64,000 nt of DNA from Chromohalobacter sp. 11-W (GTDB lineage Bacteria > Pseudomonadota > Gammaproteobacteria > Pseudomonadales > Halomonadaceae). The translations under genes were made by a program, and so were the position numbers. Positions 47,716 through 55,437 of the stretch are shown here, one piece after another. Each line of letters begins with the position of its first letter. Positions within the stretch are counted from its first letter, which is position 1. The notes beneath the pieces were generated by a model. That model did not search any database and was not told the origin of the DNA. It saw only the letters and a list, made by a program, of their open reading frames with translations. Location: the NCBI RefSeq assembly GCF_029889905.1, contig NZ_JARANZ010000006.1, positions 124,001 through 188,000 of the forward strand, written 5' to 3'.

Positions 47716-48254
47716 GATGTGCTCCCCTCGCGCATGCGTGCGTCGATGTCATCGTGTAAAGCGGCGCAGAACGCCGCGCTGTTGTCCGGACGCGCATCGA
47801 TCAGATATCCGTCGACATCGACCACGCGCGAATCGCGTGTCACCCGTACGACATCCTCGACGGCGACCACCGAGACCCGTTGCAATCGCACCGGATCACC
47901 GCCAAAGCGCTGGGAATACCCCAGCGAATAGCCATGGCGGCTGCCCATGCCATAGTATCCCCAGAAACCGCTGCGCCCCCAGGGCGACCGATCCACGGCG
48001 CCTAGCCCCGGCTGCGCCTGGGCTCGCTCGGCACTCACCAACCCCAGCGCGACCTCGGTCTGTTCGATACGATACCCCTGTGCCTCCAAGGCATCGGCGA
48101 CTGCCCTTACCCGTGCCTTGGCGTCGCCCTCGGCCGGCCAGTGACACGCCTCGGGCAACGGCGAGGCCACATCGCGGCCCAGCGGATCGTAAGAAGCCAG
48201 GCTCTGACAACCGCCGAGCCCCAATGCCACTACCAGCAAAAGAGGTTTCATCAT
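47712..48254 (-). CDS. Putative lipoprotein (first of a coupled pair)
   Basis: A 180-residue lipoprotein with Cys16 (LGLGGCQSLASYD). The mature part has an alpha/beta look (ARVRAVADALEAQGYRIEQT, EVALGLVSAERAQA) and a Gly/Tyr-rich loop FWGYYGMGSRHGYSLGYS, then VSVVAVEDVVRVTRDSRVVD. The N-terminal domain resembles the one in its partner at 47344-47715, so the pair may have arisen by duplication. ATGA overlap couples their translation. No function is known. Confidence 0.75.
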   Translation of the reverse strand: MMKPLLLVVALGLGGCQSLASYDPLGRDVASPLPEACHWPAEGDAKARVRAVADALEAQGYRIEQTEVALGLVSAERAQAQPGLGAVDRSPWGRSGFWGYYGMGSRHGYSLGYSQRFGGDPVRLQRVSVVAVEDVVRVTRDSRVVDVDGYLIDARPDNSAAFCAALHDDIDARMREGSTS

Positions 48255-48480
48255 CGCGTTCTCGCCTGAAAGGAAAAGGCCACTCGGCAGCGGCGAGCGA
48301 CATCGTACATCTCGCCTCGCCGTTACCGCCGCAGGGCACCTTGTTGAGAGCGTAGTCGAGCGCCACGGTTCCGTCAGCGTGGCATGCCAAGCATCTCCCG
48401 CCTGGCGCCTGCATGCGTTAGGCTGGCAATTCGACCACGACGCCCCGCCCTCGGGTTTGGATCATGCAAGAGGCTCGCCC

Positions 48481-49629
48481 ATGAAGATCGTCATCGCCCC
48501 GGATAGCTACAAGGATGCCCTTTCGGCCCGCGAGGCCGCTGTCGCCATCGCCGCAGGCTGCGCCCGCGTCCTGCCCCAAGCACAGTTGGTCCAATGCCCG
48601 ATGGGGGACGGCGGCGAAGGCACTCTGGATGCATTGCTGGCCGCCACGGGAGCCGAGCGCCGCGTCGCCGAGGTCCACGACGCCCTGGGGCGCCCCATCA
48701 ACGCCAGCTGGGGATGGCACGCCGCGAGTGCCACGGCCTACGTCGAGCTCGCCGAGGCCAGCGGCTTGCAAGCGCTCGCCGACGCCGAGCGCACCGCGCT
48801 GCACAGTACCACCCTTGGCGTCGGCGAGTTGATACGCGATGCGCTCGATGCCGGAGCCAAGCGTTTGATTCTCACCCTGGGCGGCAGCGCCACCAACGAT
48901 GCCGGTGCGGGGATGCTCGCGGCGCTGGGGGCGCGACTGCTCGATGCCGAGGGCCAGCCGCTGCCGCCCGGCGGCGCGGCACTGGCGCAGCTTTACGAAC
49001 TCGACCTGAGCGACCTGGACCCGCGCCTGGCAACGCTCAAGGTGGACACCGCCGTGGACGTCGATAACCCCTTGCTCGGCGAGCGCGGAGCCAGCGCAAT
49101 CTTCGGACCGCAGAAGGGCGCTACGCCGGCGGATGTCACACAGCTCGACGCAGCCTTGGCCCATTTCGCCGACCACGTCGCCAGCGCGCTCGGCACAGAT
49201 CACCGCACGCTACCCGGTGCCGGCGCGGCCGGCGGCATGGGCTTCGCAGCCGCCGCTTTTCTGGGAGCGCAACTGCAGCCCGGCATCGAGCTGGTCATGA
49301 ACCAGGTCGACTTCGACCGTCTGCTGGAAGACGCCGATCTGGTGATCACCGGCGAAGGTCAGCTCGATGGCCAAAGCCTTGCCGGCAAGACGCCGGTCGG
49401 CATCGCTCGGCGCGCGCGACAATACGGCGTGCCCACGCTCGCACTCGCCGGGCGCCTCGGCGATGGCTGGCAGGCCGTTCACGACGAGGGCATCGAGGCC
49501 GCCTTCGCGCTGGCGGATGGCCCCCTGGCCTTGCCGGAGGCCCTAGAACGCACCGCCGAGCTTCTCGCCGACCGTGCCGAGAGTCTCCTGCGTGTATGGC
49601 GACTCACCAGCCGACAGGTGCCACGCTAA
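48481..49629 (+). CDS. Glycerate kinase (GlxK/GarK type)
   Basis: From ATG 48481 the product is 382 residues, beginning MKIVIAPDSYKDALSAREAA, the family N-terminus. Other signatures are PMGDGGEGTLDALL, GGSATNDAGAGMLAALG and the C-terminal ITGEGQLDGQSLAGKTPVGI. It phosphorylates glycerate with ATP to a phosphoglycerate, probably 2-phosphoglycerate, feeding glyoxylate or sugar-acid carbon into glycolysis. No glyoxylate-pathway neighbours are seen. Confidence 0.92.
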   Translation: MKIVIAPDSYKDALSAREAAVAIAAGCARVLPQAQLVQCPMGDGGEGTLDALLAATGAERRVAEVHDALGRPINASWGWHAASATAYVELAEASGLQALADAERTALHSTTLGVGELIRDALDAGAKRLILTLGGSATNDAGAGMLAALGARLLDAEGQPLPPGGAALAQLYELDLSDLDPRLATLKVDTAVDVDNPLLGERGASAIFGPQKGATPADVTQLDAALAHFADHVASALGTDHRTLPGAGAAGGMGFAAAAFLGAQLQPGIELVMNQVDFDRLLEDADLVITGEGQLDGQSLAGKTPVGIARRARQYGVPTLALAGRLGDGWQAVHDEGIEAAFALADGPLALPEALERTAELLADRAESLLRVWRLTSRQVPR

Positions 49630-49822
49630 GCGTGGGGCACGGTCACGCTGCCGCCCCTTTGCCCTTGAAAAAACACCGCGTCATGGGCATTTCATATGTA
49701 GACGCTATATCGTCGATGGAAAAGATTCGTTACCCAATGCCCAGGCGACACTCTAGACTGGGCCCATTGACGATTTTGACCACCGACAACGGTCGCCCGT
49801 TGTTCTACGAGGGAGTGCTTTC

Positions 49823-50296
49823 ATGTCCGACATCAATGCCATCGGTTTGCATACCAGCAGCGCCAATCAACTGGCCGAGAAGCTCAACGAGCTACTGGCC
49901 AACTACCAGATCTTCTACATGAACGCGCGCGGCTACCATTGGAACGTGAAAGGCCCGCATTTCTTCGAACTGCATACCAAGTTCGAGGAAATCTATACCG
50001 ACCTGCTCGCCAAGGTCGACGAAGTCGCCGAACGCATCCTGACACTGGGGCATGAGCCGCTACATGCCTACAGCGATTACGCCAAGCTCTCGCGCATTCA
50101 GGAAGACACCCACGTGCATGAAGGCACCGAATGCGTGCGCGGGCTGGTGCAGGGGTATCAGGCACTGCTCGAGTTGCAGCGCGAGCTCAACTCCATGGCC
50201 GCCGATGCCGACGACGAAGGCACCGCCTCGCAGATGAGCGACTACATCCGCGAGCAGGAAAAGACCGTGTGGATGCTCAGCGCCTACCTGGGCTGA
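49823..50296 (+). CDS. dps: Dps/ferritin-like DNA-protection protein
   Basis: The 157-residue product has the Dps helix pattern, with ferroxidase residues in ARGYHWNVKGPHFFELHTKF and EEIYTDLLAKVDEVAERILT. It should form a dodecamer oxidising Fe(II) with peroxide. The upstream region (49630-49822) is A+T-richer and has TATATCGTC and TTGACGATTTTGACC, candidate promoter parts; no OxyR site could be assigned with confidence. A strong hairpin follows the gene. Confidence 0.93.
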   Translation: MSDINAIGLHTSSANQLAEKLNELLANYQIFYMNARGYHWNVKGPHFFELHTKFEEIYTDLLAKVDEVAERILTLGHEPLHAYSDYAKLSRIQEDTHVHEGTECVRGLVQGYQALLELQRELNSMAADADDEGTASQMSDYIREQEKTVWMLSAYLG

Positions 50297-50322
50297 TTCC
50301 CGCCAAGTCATCCCGCAAGATA

Positions 50323-50351
50323 ACACCGCCCGGCCTTGTGCCGGGCGGTGT
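50323..50351. terminator. Bidirectional terminator between dps and rmuC
   Basis: ACACCGCCCGG (50323-50333) pairs exactly with CCGGGCGGTGT (50341-50351), loop 7. It lies between two convergent genes. Confidence 0.7.
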
Positions 50352-50353
50352 CG

Positions 50354-51832
50354 TTAGGACTCCCCGCGCGCCTCGTCGCCAGATGAAGTCTCCTCGTCAT
50401 CGGGCTCGTCGTCCGCCATGTCGTCCAGTTCTTCGGCGTCCACCTGTTCGGTCAAATGCGTCGGCAGGTCGCGCTTCATGCGCACGCCAAGGCGCTTGAG
50501 CATCAACGCCTGGCTGACCAAGCTCCCCTGCCCCGTTGAAAGCCGCCCCATCGCCTGGCGGTAGCTACCGTCGGCGCGTTCCAGATGGCGGCCGACGTCC
50601 TCGAGGCTCTCCACGAAGCCACGAAACTTGTCCAGCAACTTGCCCGCCCGTGCGGCGATGACGCGGGCGTTATCGTTCTGGCGCTCCAATGTCCAGAGGC
50701 TGGCCACGGTTCTCAGGCTCGCCAGCAGCGTGGTCGGCGTGACCACGACGATGTCGCGCGAGAAGGCATCCTGGAAAAGCGTTTCATCATGCTGGAAGGC
50801 CACCGCGAACGCCGGTTCGACGGGCATGAAAAGGAACACGAAATCCGGTGAGTTGAGCCCCGGCAAGCGCGGGTAATCGCGTCCTGAGAGCGCATCGATA
50901 TGCGCGCGCACCGCCTGAACATGCGCCTTCAATGCCTGCGCGCGCGTGGCATCGTCTTCGGCGTTGACGTAGCGCACGTAGGCGTTGAGCGAGACCTTGG
51001 CATCGACGATCAGGTGGCGATTGTCGGGCAGGTAGATGACCGCGTCGGGGCGCTGACGCCCCGACTCGCCTTCTACCGACACCTCGCGCTTGTATTCGAT
51101 GTCGCGGCGCAGTCCCGAGCGTTCGAGCACCGATTCGAGTATCACCTCGCCCCAATCGCCCTGCATCTTCTTGTCGCCCTTGAGCGCGCGCGTCAGGTTG
51201 GCGGCTTCCTCGGTGATCTGGCGGTTCAGCGTGGACAGATGCTCGATCTGCGTCTTGAGGGTCGAGCGCTCGCGCAGCGACTGGCCATGAATTTCCTCCA
51301 GACGCGCCCGGAAGTCGCCGACCTGCTCGCGAAACGGCGCCAGCATGGCCTCGAGATTCTCGCGGCTCTGGGTATTGAACGTCTGCTGTCGTTCCTCGAA
51401 GATCCGCCCCGCCAACGCCTCGAAGTCCTGGGTAAGGCGTGTTCGCGCCTCCTCGAGCAGGGCGAGCTTCTCGGCATGATGGGAGCGCTCCTGTTCGAGT
51501 TGCGTTTCCAGGCGACCATACCGTTCGCGTAGCGCCGCGAGTCGTTCCTGACGATCGTCGATATCGCGTTCGCGTTGCCCCAGCAGGCGCTGGGTCTCGA
51601 GGCTCTGCTCGCGCACGGCGTCCAGTTGGGCATCGCTCTGGGCCAGCTCGCGCTCCAGCCGGGCACGTGTCTCATCGGCCTCGTCATAGTGTCGCTGTGC
51701 ACGTTCGGCCTCGTGCTCGGTCGCCGCACGGCGTGTGCGTTCACGCCGCCATGCCACGCCAAGCATCAGCGTGGCGAGTGCCAGGACAGCCGCAAGGGCG
51801 AGGAGATAAGCGGCAGGAAACGTGCTGGACAT
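50354..51832 (-). CDS. rmuC: DNA recombination protein RmuC
   Basis: The 492-residue protein begins with a membrane segment (about 7-28), a long coiled coil (about 35-190) and the RmuC domain with KGDKKMQGDWGEVILESVLE, SGLRRDIEYKREVSVE, RPDAVIYLPDNRHLIVDAKV and FMPVEPAFAVAFQHDETLFQ. The PD-(D/E)xK-like core (DAKVS) suggests a nuclease fold limiting inversions at short inverted repeats, as described for E. coli RmuC. The acidic C-terminus (EELDDMADDEPDDEETSSGD) fits a halotolerant host. Confidence 0.9.
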   Translation of the reverse strand: MSSTFPAAYLLALAAVLALATLMLGVAWRRERTRRAATEHEAERAQRHYDEADETRARLERELAQSDAQLDAVREQSLETQRLLGQRERDIDDRQERLAALRERYGRLETQLEQERSHHAEKLALLEEARTRLTQDFEALAGRIFEERQQTFNTQSRENLEAMLAPFREQVGDFRARLEEIHGQSLRERSTLKTQIEHLSTLNRQITEEAANLTRALKGDKKMQGDWGEVILESVLERSGLRRDIEYKREVSVEGESGRQRPDAVIYLPDNRHLIVDAKVSLNAYVRYVNAEDDATRAQALKAHVQAVRAHIDALSGRDYPRLPGLNSPDFVFLFMPVEPAFAVAFQHDETLFQDAFSRDIVVVTPTTLLASLRTVASLWTLERQNDNARVIAARAGKLLDKFRGFVESLEDVGRHLERADGSYRQAMGRLSTGQGSLVSQALMLKRLGVRMKRDLPTHLTEQVDAEELDDMADDEPDDEETSSGDEARGES

Positions 51833-51862
51833 GTGCGGATACCGGCGATTGGAGATGTTCGC

Positions 51863-51911
51863 TTGAAACGTTCAATGAAAACTCTCGATTAACACTTTCG
51901 ATTAAACACTT
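51863..51911. promoter_or_regulatory. Short repeats upstream of rmuC
   Basis: TTGAA-ACG-TTCAA (51863-51875) is an inverted repeat, followed by two imperfect tandem copies TCGATTAACACTT (51885-51897) and TCGATTAAACACTT (51898-51911). They lie 31-79 bases upstream of the rmuC start on its promoter side. The region 51833-52073 contains no gene. Confidence 0.3.
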
Positions 51912-52073
51912 CGCGCGCCACCTTCCCCCACTGCGCGTTGCGACGCAAGCGCCCGGGGCTTGAAGTCCTGCGCCAATGGCCCAAGATCAATTAGTGAAGC
52001 CGCTTGATACCGGACTAGGATCGCCCGGTAGCGGCTGCTGTCATCCATGAAGCATCACGACCAGGAGGTCACG

Positions 52074-52637
52074 ATGAGTCAAGCACAGTCAGGTAAACGT
52101 GTCGCCATCCTCGCTACCGATGGGTTCGAGGAATCCGAGCTTGCCGCGCCGCGTGCCGCCTTGAAAAGTCAGGGCGTCGAGGTGCAGGTCGTCTCTCCCG
52201 AAGGCAAGGGCATCCGTGCCTGGGCCGAAACCGACTGGGGCGACACCTATGAGGCTGACAAAGCCTTGAGCGATGTCGACGCCACCGACTATCACGCACT
52301 GGTGCTGCCCGGCGGCCTCTTCAACCCCGACGAATTGCGCCTCAACGAAAAAGCGCTCGCCTTCGTGCGTGGCTTCTTCGAGGCGGGCAAGCCAGTGGCT
52401 GCGATCTGCCATGCGCCGTGGATCCTGATCAATGCCGGTGTTGTCGACGGACGCAAGATGACCTCGGTCGCCTCCGTGGGGCAAGATCTCAAGAACGCTG
52501 GCGCCCAATGGGTCGACGAGCCGGTCGTCGTCGATAACGGCTTGGTCACTAGCCGTACGCCCAAGGACATGGACGCCTTCAACGCCAAACTGATCGAGGA
52601 GCTGGCCGAAGGTCGCCACAGCGGACAACACGCCTGA
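52074..52637 (+). CDS. DJ-1/PfpI family protein (type 1 glutamine amidotransferase-like)
   Basis: From ATG 52074 (AGGAGG 6 bases upstream) the product is 187 residues. The PfpI elbow Cys112-His113 is in AAICHAPW, the conserved Glu in GFEESELAAPRAAL, and VLPGGLFNPDELR precedes them. Members act as proteases, deglycases or chaperones; PfpI-type enzymes have been tied to glyoxal stress. The stop overlaps the next start by one base (TGATG), so the App1-type phosphatase gene is coupled to it. Confidence 0.87.
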   Translation: MSQAQSGKRVAILATDGFEESELAAPRAALKSQGVEVQVVSPEGKGIRAWAETDWGDTYEADKALSDVDATDYHALVLPGGLFNPDELRLNEKALAFVRGFFEAGKPVAAICHAPWILINAGVVDGRKMTSVASVGQDLKNAGAQWVDEPVVVDNGLVTSRTPKDMDAFNAKLIEELAEGRHSGQHA

Positions 52638-53824
52638 TGGCTCCTCACCGACCACATTCGACGTCCGCCTCGCGTGAGGCGGACGTTTTACGTACCGCCG
52701 AGAGCGAGGGCCCGCGACGCGGCATTCGAATGCCTTCACGGCGCCTGCATTTCATCGTCAAGAGCCTGTTACGGATCTTCGCGCGGCCGATGAAGTCGGA
52801 TAGCGGCCGCGGCGGCCCGGTCGTCCATCCTTACCGTGGTTACGGCACGAATCGCGAGGCGTTCCTGATGGGGAGGGTCTTCCGTCAGGTGGGGTTGGCG
52901 CGCGTAATCCCCAGACGCGGGGCACTACGCGACGCCGCGGATGTAACCCGTCGCTTGGCGCGACGCGGCTTTGCCGACGCCGAGGTGCGCATTCGTCTGG
53001 GCGACAATAGCGCCACCGTCACCACTGACCACGACGGCTATTTCGATGTCCGCCTGCCGCTCGACATTCCGCTCGATGAGCACGTTTCATGGCATCGTGC
53101 CGAGCTCGAGGTCATCACCGCCGACCGCGACAACGTCCTCTCGCGCGCCGATGTCTATATTCCGCCACCGCATACCGACCTGATGGTGATCAGCGACATC
53201 GACGACACGGTGATGTACACCGGCGTCGCCGACAAGCTGCGCATGCTGTATCGCCTGTTCGTCGAGAAGGCGCATCGACGCACCGCCTTTCCCGGCGTCG
53301 CCGAGCTTTATCAGGCCTTGCACGCGGGTACGGCAGGCGACTTACGGCGGCCGATCCTCTATGTTTCGCGCGGCCCGTGGAGCATCTACGAAGTGCTCGA
53401 GGCGTTCTTCCAGCTCAATCACATCCCCGTCGGACCGATCCTGTTTCTGCGCGAATGGGGTATTTCCTGGCGCCATCCCTGGCCGCGCCGTGCCGAGGAT
53501 CACAAGTACGACTTGATCACCCAGATGCTCACGCTGTTCGACACGCTGCCCTGCGTACTGATCGGTGACAGCGGTCAGCACGACCCGGAAATCTACACAC
53601 GCATCGTCAAGGAAAACCCGGACCGCGTGAAGACGATCTACATTCGCCGCGTCGACCGCAAGCCCGATCGCGAAGCGGCCATCGCCCGGCTGCGCGAGGA
53701 GATCGAACATACCGACTGCGAATTACTGCTGAGCGATGACAGTGCTGCCATGGCCGCGCATGCGCGCGACCGAGGCTATATCTCCGAGACGGGGTTGGAG
53801 GCGGTGCGTCAGGCGTCGCGCTGA
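52637..53824 (+). CDS. App1 family (DUF2183) phosphatase-like protein
   Basis: The 395-residue protein has a variable basic N-terminus (residues 1-75, PSRRLHFIVKSLLRIFARPM), a beta-rich segment (about 110-170, TTDHDGYFDVRLPL) and an HAD-like phosphatase domain. Its DxDxT motif is in VISDIDDTVMYTG, Ser/Thr in ILYVSRGPWS, Lys in EDHKYDLI and the last Asp in GDSGQHDPEIY. Yeast App1 is a phosphatidate phosphatase; bacterial members may act on phosphatidic acid or similar lipids. Coupled to the DJ-1/PfpI gene. Confidence 0.87.
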   Translation: MAPHRPHSTSASREADVLRTAESEGPRRGIRMPSRRLHFIVKSLLRIFARPMKSDSGRGGPVVHPYRGYGTNREAFLMGRVFRQVGLARVIPRRGALRDAADVTRRLARRGFADAEVRIRLGDNSATVTTDHDGYFDVRLPLDIPLDEHVSWHRAELEVITADRDNVLSRADVYIPPPHTDLMVISDIDDTVMYTGVADKLRMLYRLFVEKAHRRTAFPGVAELYQALHAGTAGDLRRPILYVSRGPWSIYEVLEAFFQLNHIPVGPILFLREWGISWRHPWPRRAEDHKYDLITQMLTLFDTLPCVLIGDSGQHDPEIYTRIVKENPDRVKTIYIRRVDRKPDREAAIARLREEIEHTDCELLLSDDSAAMAAHARDRGYISETGLEAVRQASR

Positions 53825-53825
53825 T

Positions 53826-55289
53826 TCACGCCGCGCGTGCCGTGGCCAAGTCTTCGATCACGGCACGCAGCACTTGCCAGAACTCGCTCACGGAGTCGAT
53901 CTCGACACGCTCTGCGGGCGAGTGGGCACCGCGGATCAAGGGGCCGAAGGAAATCATCTCCAGGTGCGGATACTTGCCCCCGAGAATGCCGCATTCCAAC
54001 CCGGCGTGGATGACCTTCACGTCCGGGTCGACTCCGGTCTGCTCGAGGTGCAGACGACGAAAACGTGCCAGCAGCGTGCTTTCAGGGTCCGGCGTCCAGC
54101 CGGGATAAGCATTCTCGACCCGAGTTTCGGCACCGATCAGCGAGAACAATGCCCGGAAGCGGTCGGCGAGATCCTGCGTGGCGCTATCGCGCAGCGAGCG
54201 CACCAGGGCGCAGAGATGAAAGCGTCCGGCCTCGAGCTTGACCACCCCCAGGTTGTTGGACGTTTCCACCACGCCCGGTACTTCAATGCTCATACGCTCG
54301 ACACCGCACGGCGCTACATGCAGGGCCGCGATCAGCAGTCGACTGGCAGCCTCGGTGAGAGGCGCATCGGGCTCGGCGGGCTCGAGGGCGAGTTGTACGT
54401 CTTCGTCGACTCCCGCCAGCTCGCTGGCAAGCTCAGCCTGCAGTTCGACCAGCCGCTGCGTGACCGCATCTTCTTCGTCAGCGGGCAGCGCGATGCTGGC
54501 GAAGGCCTCGCGCGGCAATGCATTGCGCAGCGTGCCGCCGTGATAGGCGACGAGGCAGGCACCGAATGGCTCCAGGGCGCGCAGCACCCGCACCAGCAAA
54601 CGATTGGCGTTGCCTCGCTCCTTATGGATGTCGACGCCAGAGTGGCCACCCACCAGCCCGGTCAGGGCGACACGACGCACGATTTCGTCCTCGCCGAGAT
54701 CTCGCGTGGGCAGTCGCGCACCGACGATCACATCGGCCCCACCGGCACAGCCGATATAGACCTGGCCGCGATCCTCGGAATCGAGATTGAGCAGGTAGCG
54801 CCCCTGTAGCCAGTCCTCGTCGAGTTCCAGCGCGCCACGCATGGAGGCTTCTTCTTCCAGCGTAAACAACGCCTCGAGCGGGCCATGGCGTATGGTGTCA
54901 TCCTCGAGGATCGCCAGCGCAGCAGCCACGCCCATGCCGTTATCGGCGCCCAGGGTGGTCTCGCGAGCATGCAGCCAGCCGTCTTCGACGTAGGTGTCGA
55001 GCGCATCGCGGGTAAAATCATGCGGATGGTCGGCGTTGGCCTGAGCGACCATGTCCAGGTGCCCTTGCAGGATGACACCGGGCCGTTCCTCGCATCCCGG
55101 CGAGGCCGGCTTGAGAATCTTGAGGTTACCGGCGGCGTCACGTTCATGCGCAAGCCCGCGCTCGTCGGCCCAGGCTGTGAGCGTCTCGACCAGGCGCTGT
55201 TCATGACCGGAGGGGCGCGGCGTATTGCACAACGTGCGGAAATGGCGCCACAGCGGTTCGGGAGAAAGTTGCAGAAGGTGATCGTTCAT
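53826..55289 (-). CDS. pepD: Aminoacyl-histidine dipeptidase (PepD, M20)
   Basis: A 487-residue zinc dipeptidase. Metal and catalytic residues are visible in VILQGHLDMVAQANADHPHD (His, Asp), TLGADNGMGVAAALAILED, ALFTLEEEASMRGALEL (Glu pair) and the late VIHAGLECGILGGKYP and GPLIRGAHSPAERVEI (His). A dimerisation (lid) domain lies between about 205 and 375. It cleaves Xaa-His and other dipeptides. Convergent with the App1-type gene. Confidence 0.92.
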   Translation of the reverse strand: MNDHLLQLSPEPLWRHFRTLCNTPRPSGHEQRLVETLTAWADERGLAHERDAAGNLKILKPASPGCEERPGVILQGHLDMVAQANADHPHDFTRDALDTYVEDGWLHARETTLGADNGMGVAAALAILEDDTIRHGPLEALFTLEEEASMRGALELDEDWLQGRYLLNLDSEDRGQVYIGCAGGADVIVGARLPTRDLGEDEIVRRVALTGLVGGHSGVDIHKERGNANRLLVRVLRALEPFGACLVAYHGGTLRNALPREAFASIALPADEEDAVTQRLVELQAELASELAGVDEDVQLALEPAEPDAPLTEAASRLLIAALHVAPCGVERMSIEVPGVVETSNNLGVVKLEAGRFHLCALVRSLRDSATQDLADRFRALFSLIGAETRVENAYPGWTPDPESTLLARFRRLHLEQTGVDPDVKVIHAGLECGILGGKYPHLEMISFGPLIRGAHSPAERVEIDSVSEFWQVLRAVIEDLATARAA

Positions 55290-55437
55290 GGGAAATCGTT
55301 CCTATTGGGAGCCGCCGACATCGCGCGCCACGTCTCCCGGTAACGACAAACGATCAAGGATAACGACGCGGCACGTGTCGGGCGTCATGACACCTTACGC
55401 ACTGCATCGCGCAACGCAAGTCCGCCAACGGCGACAA

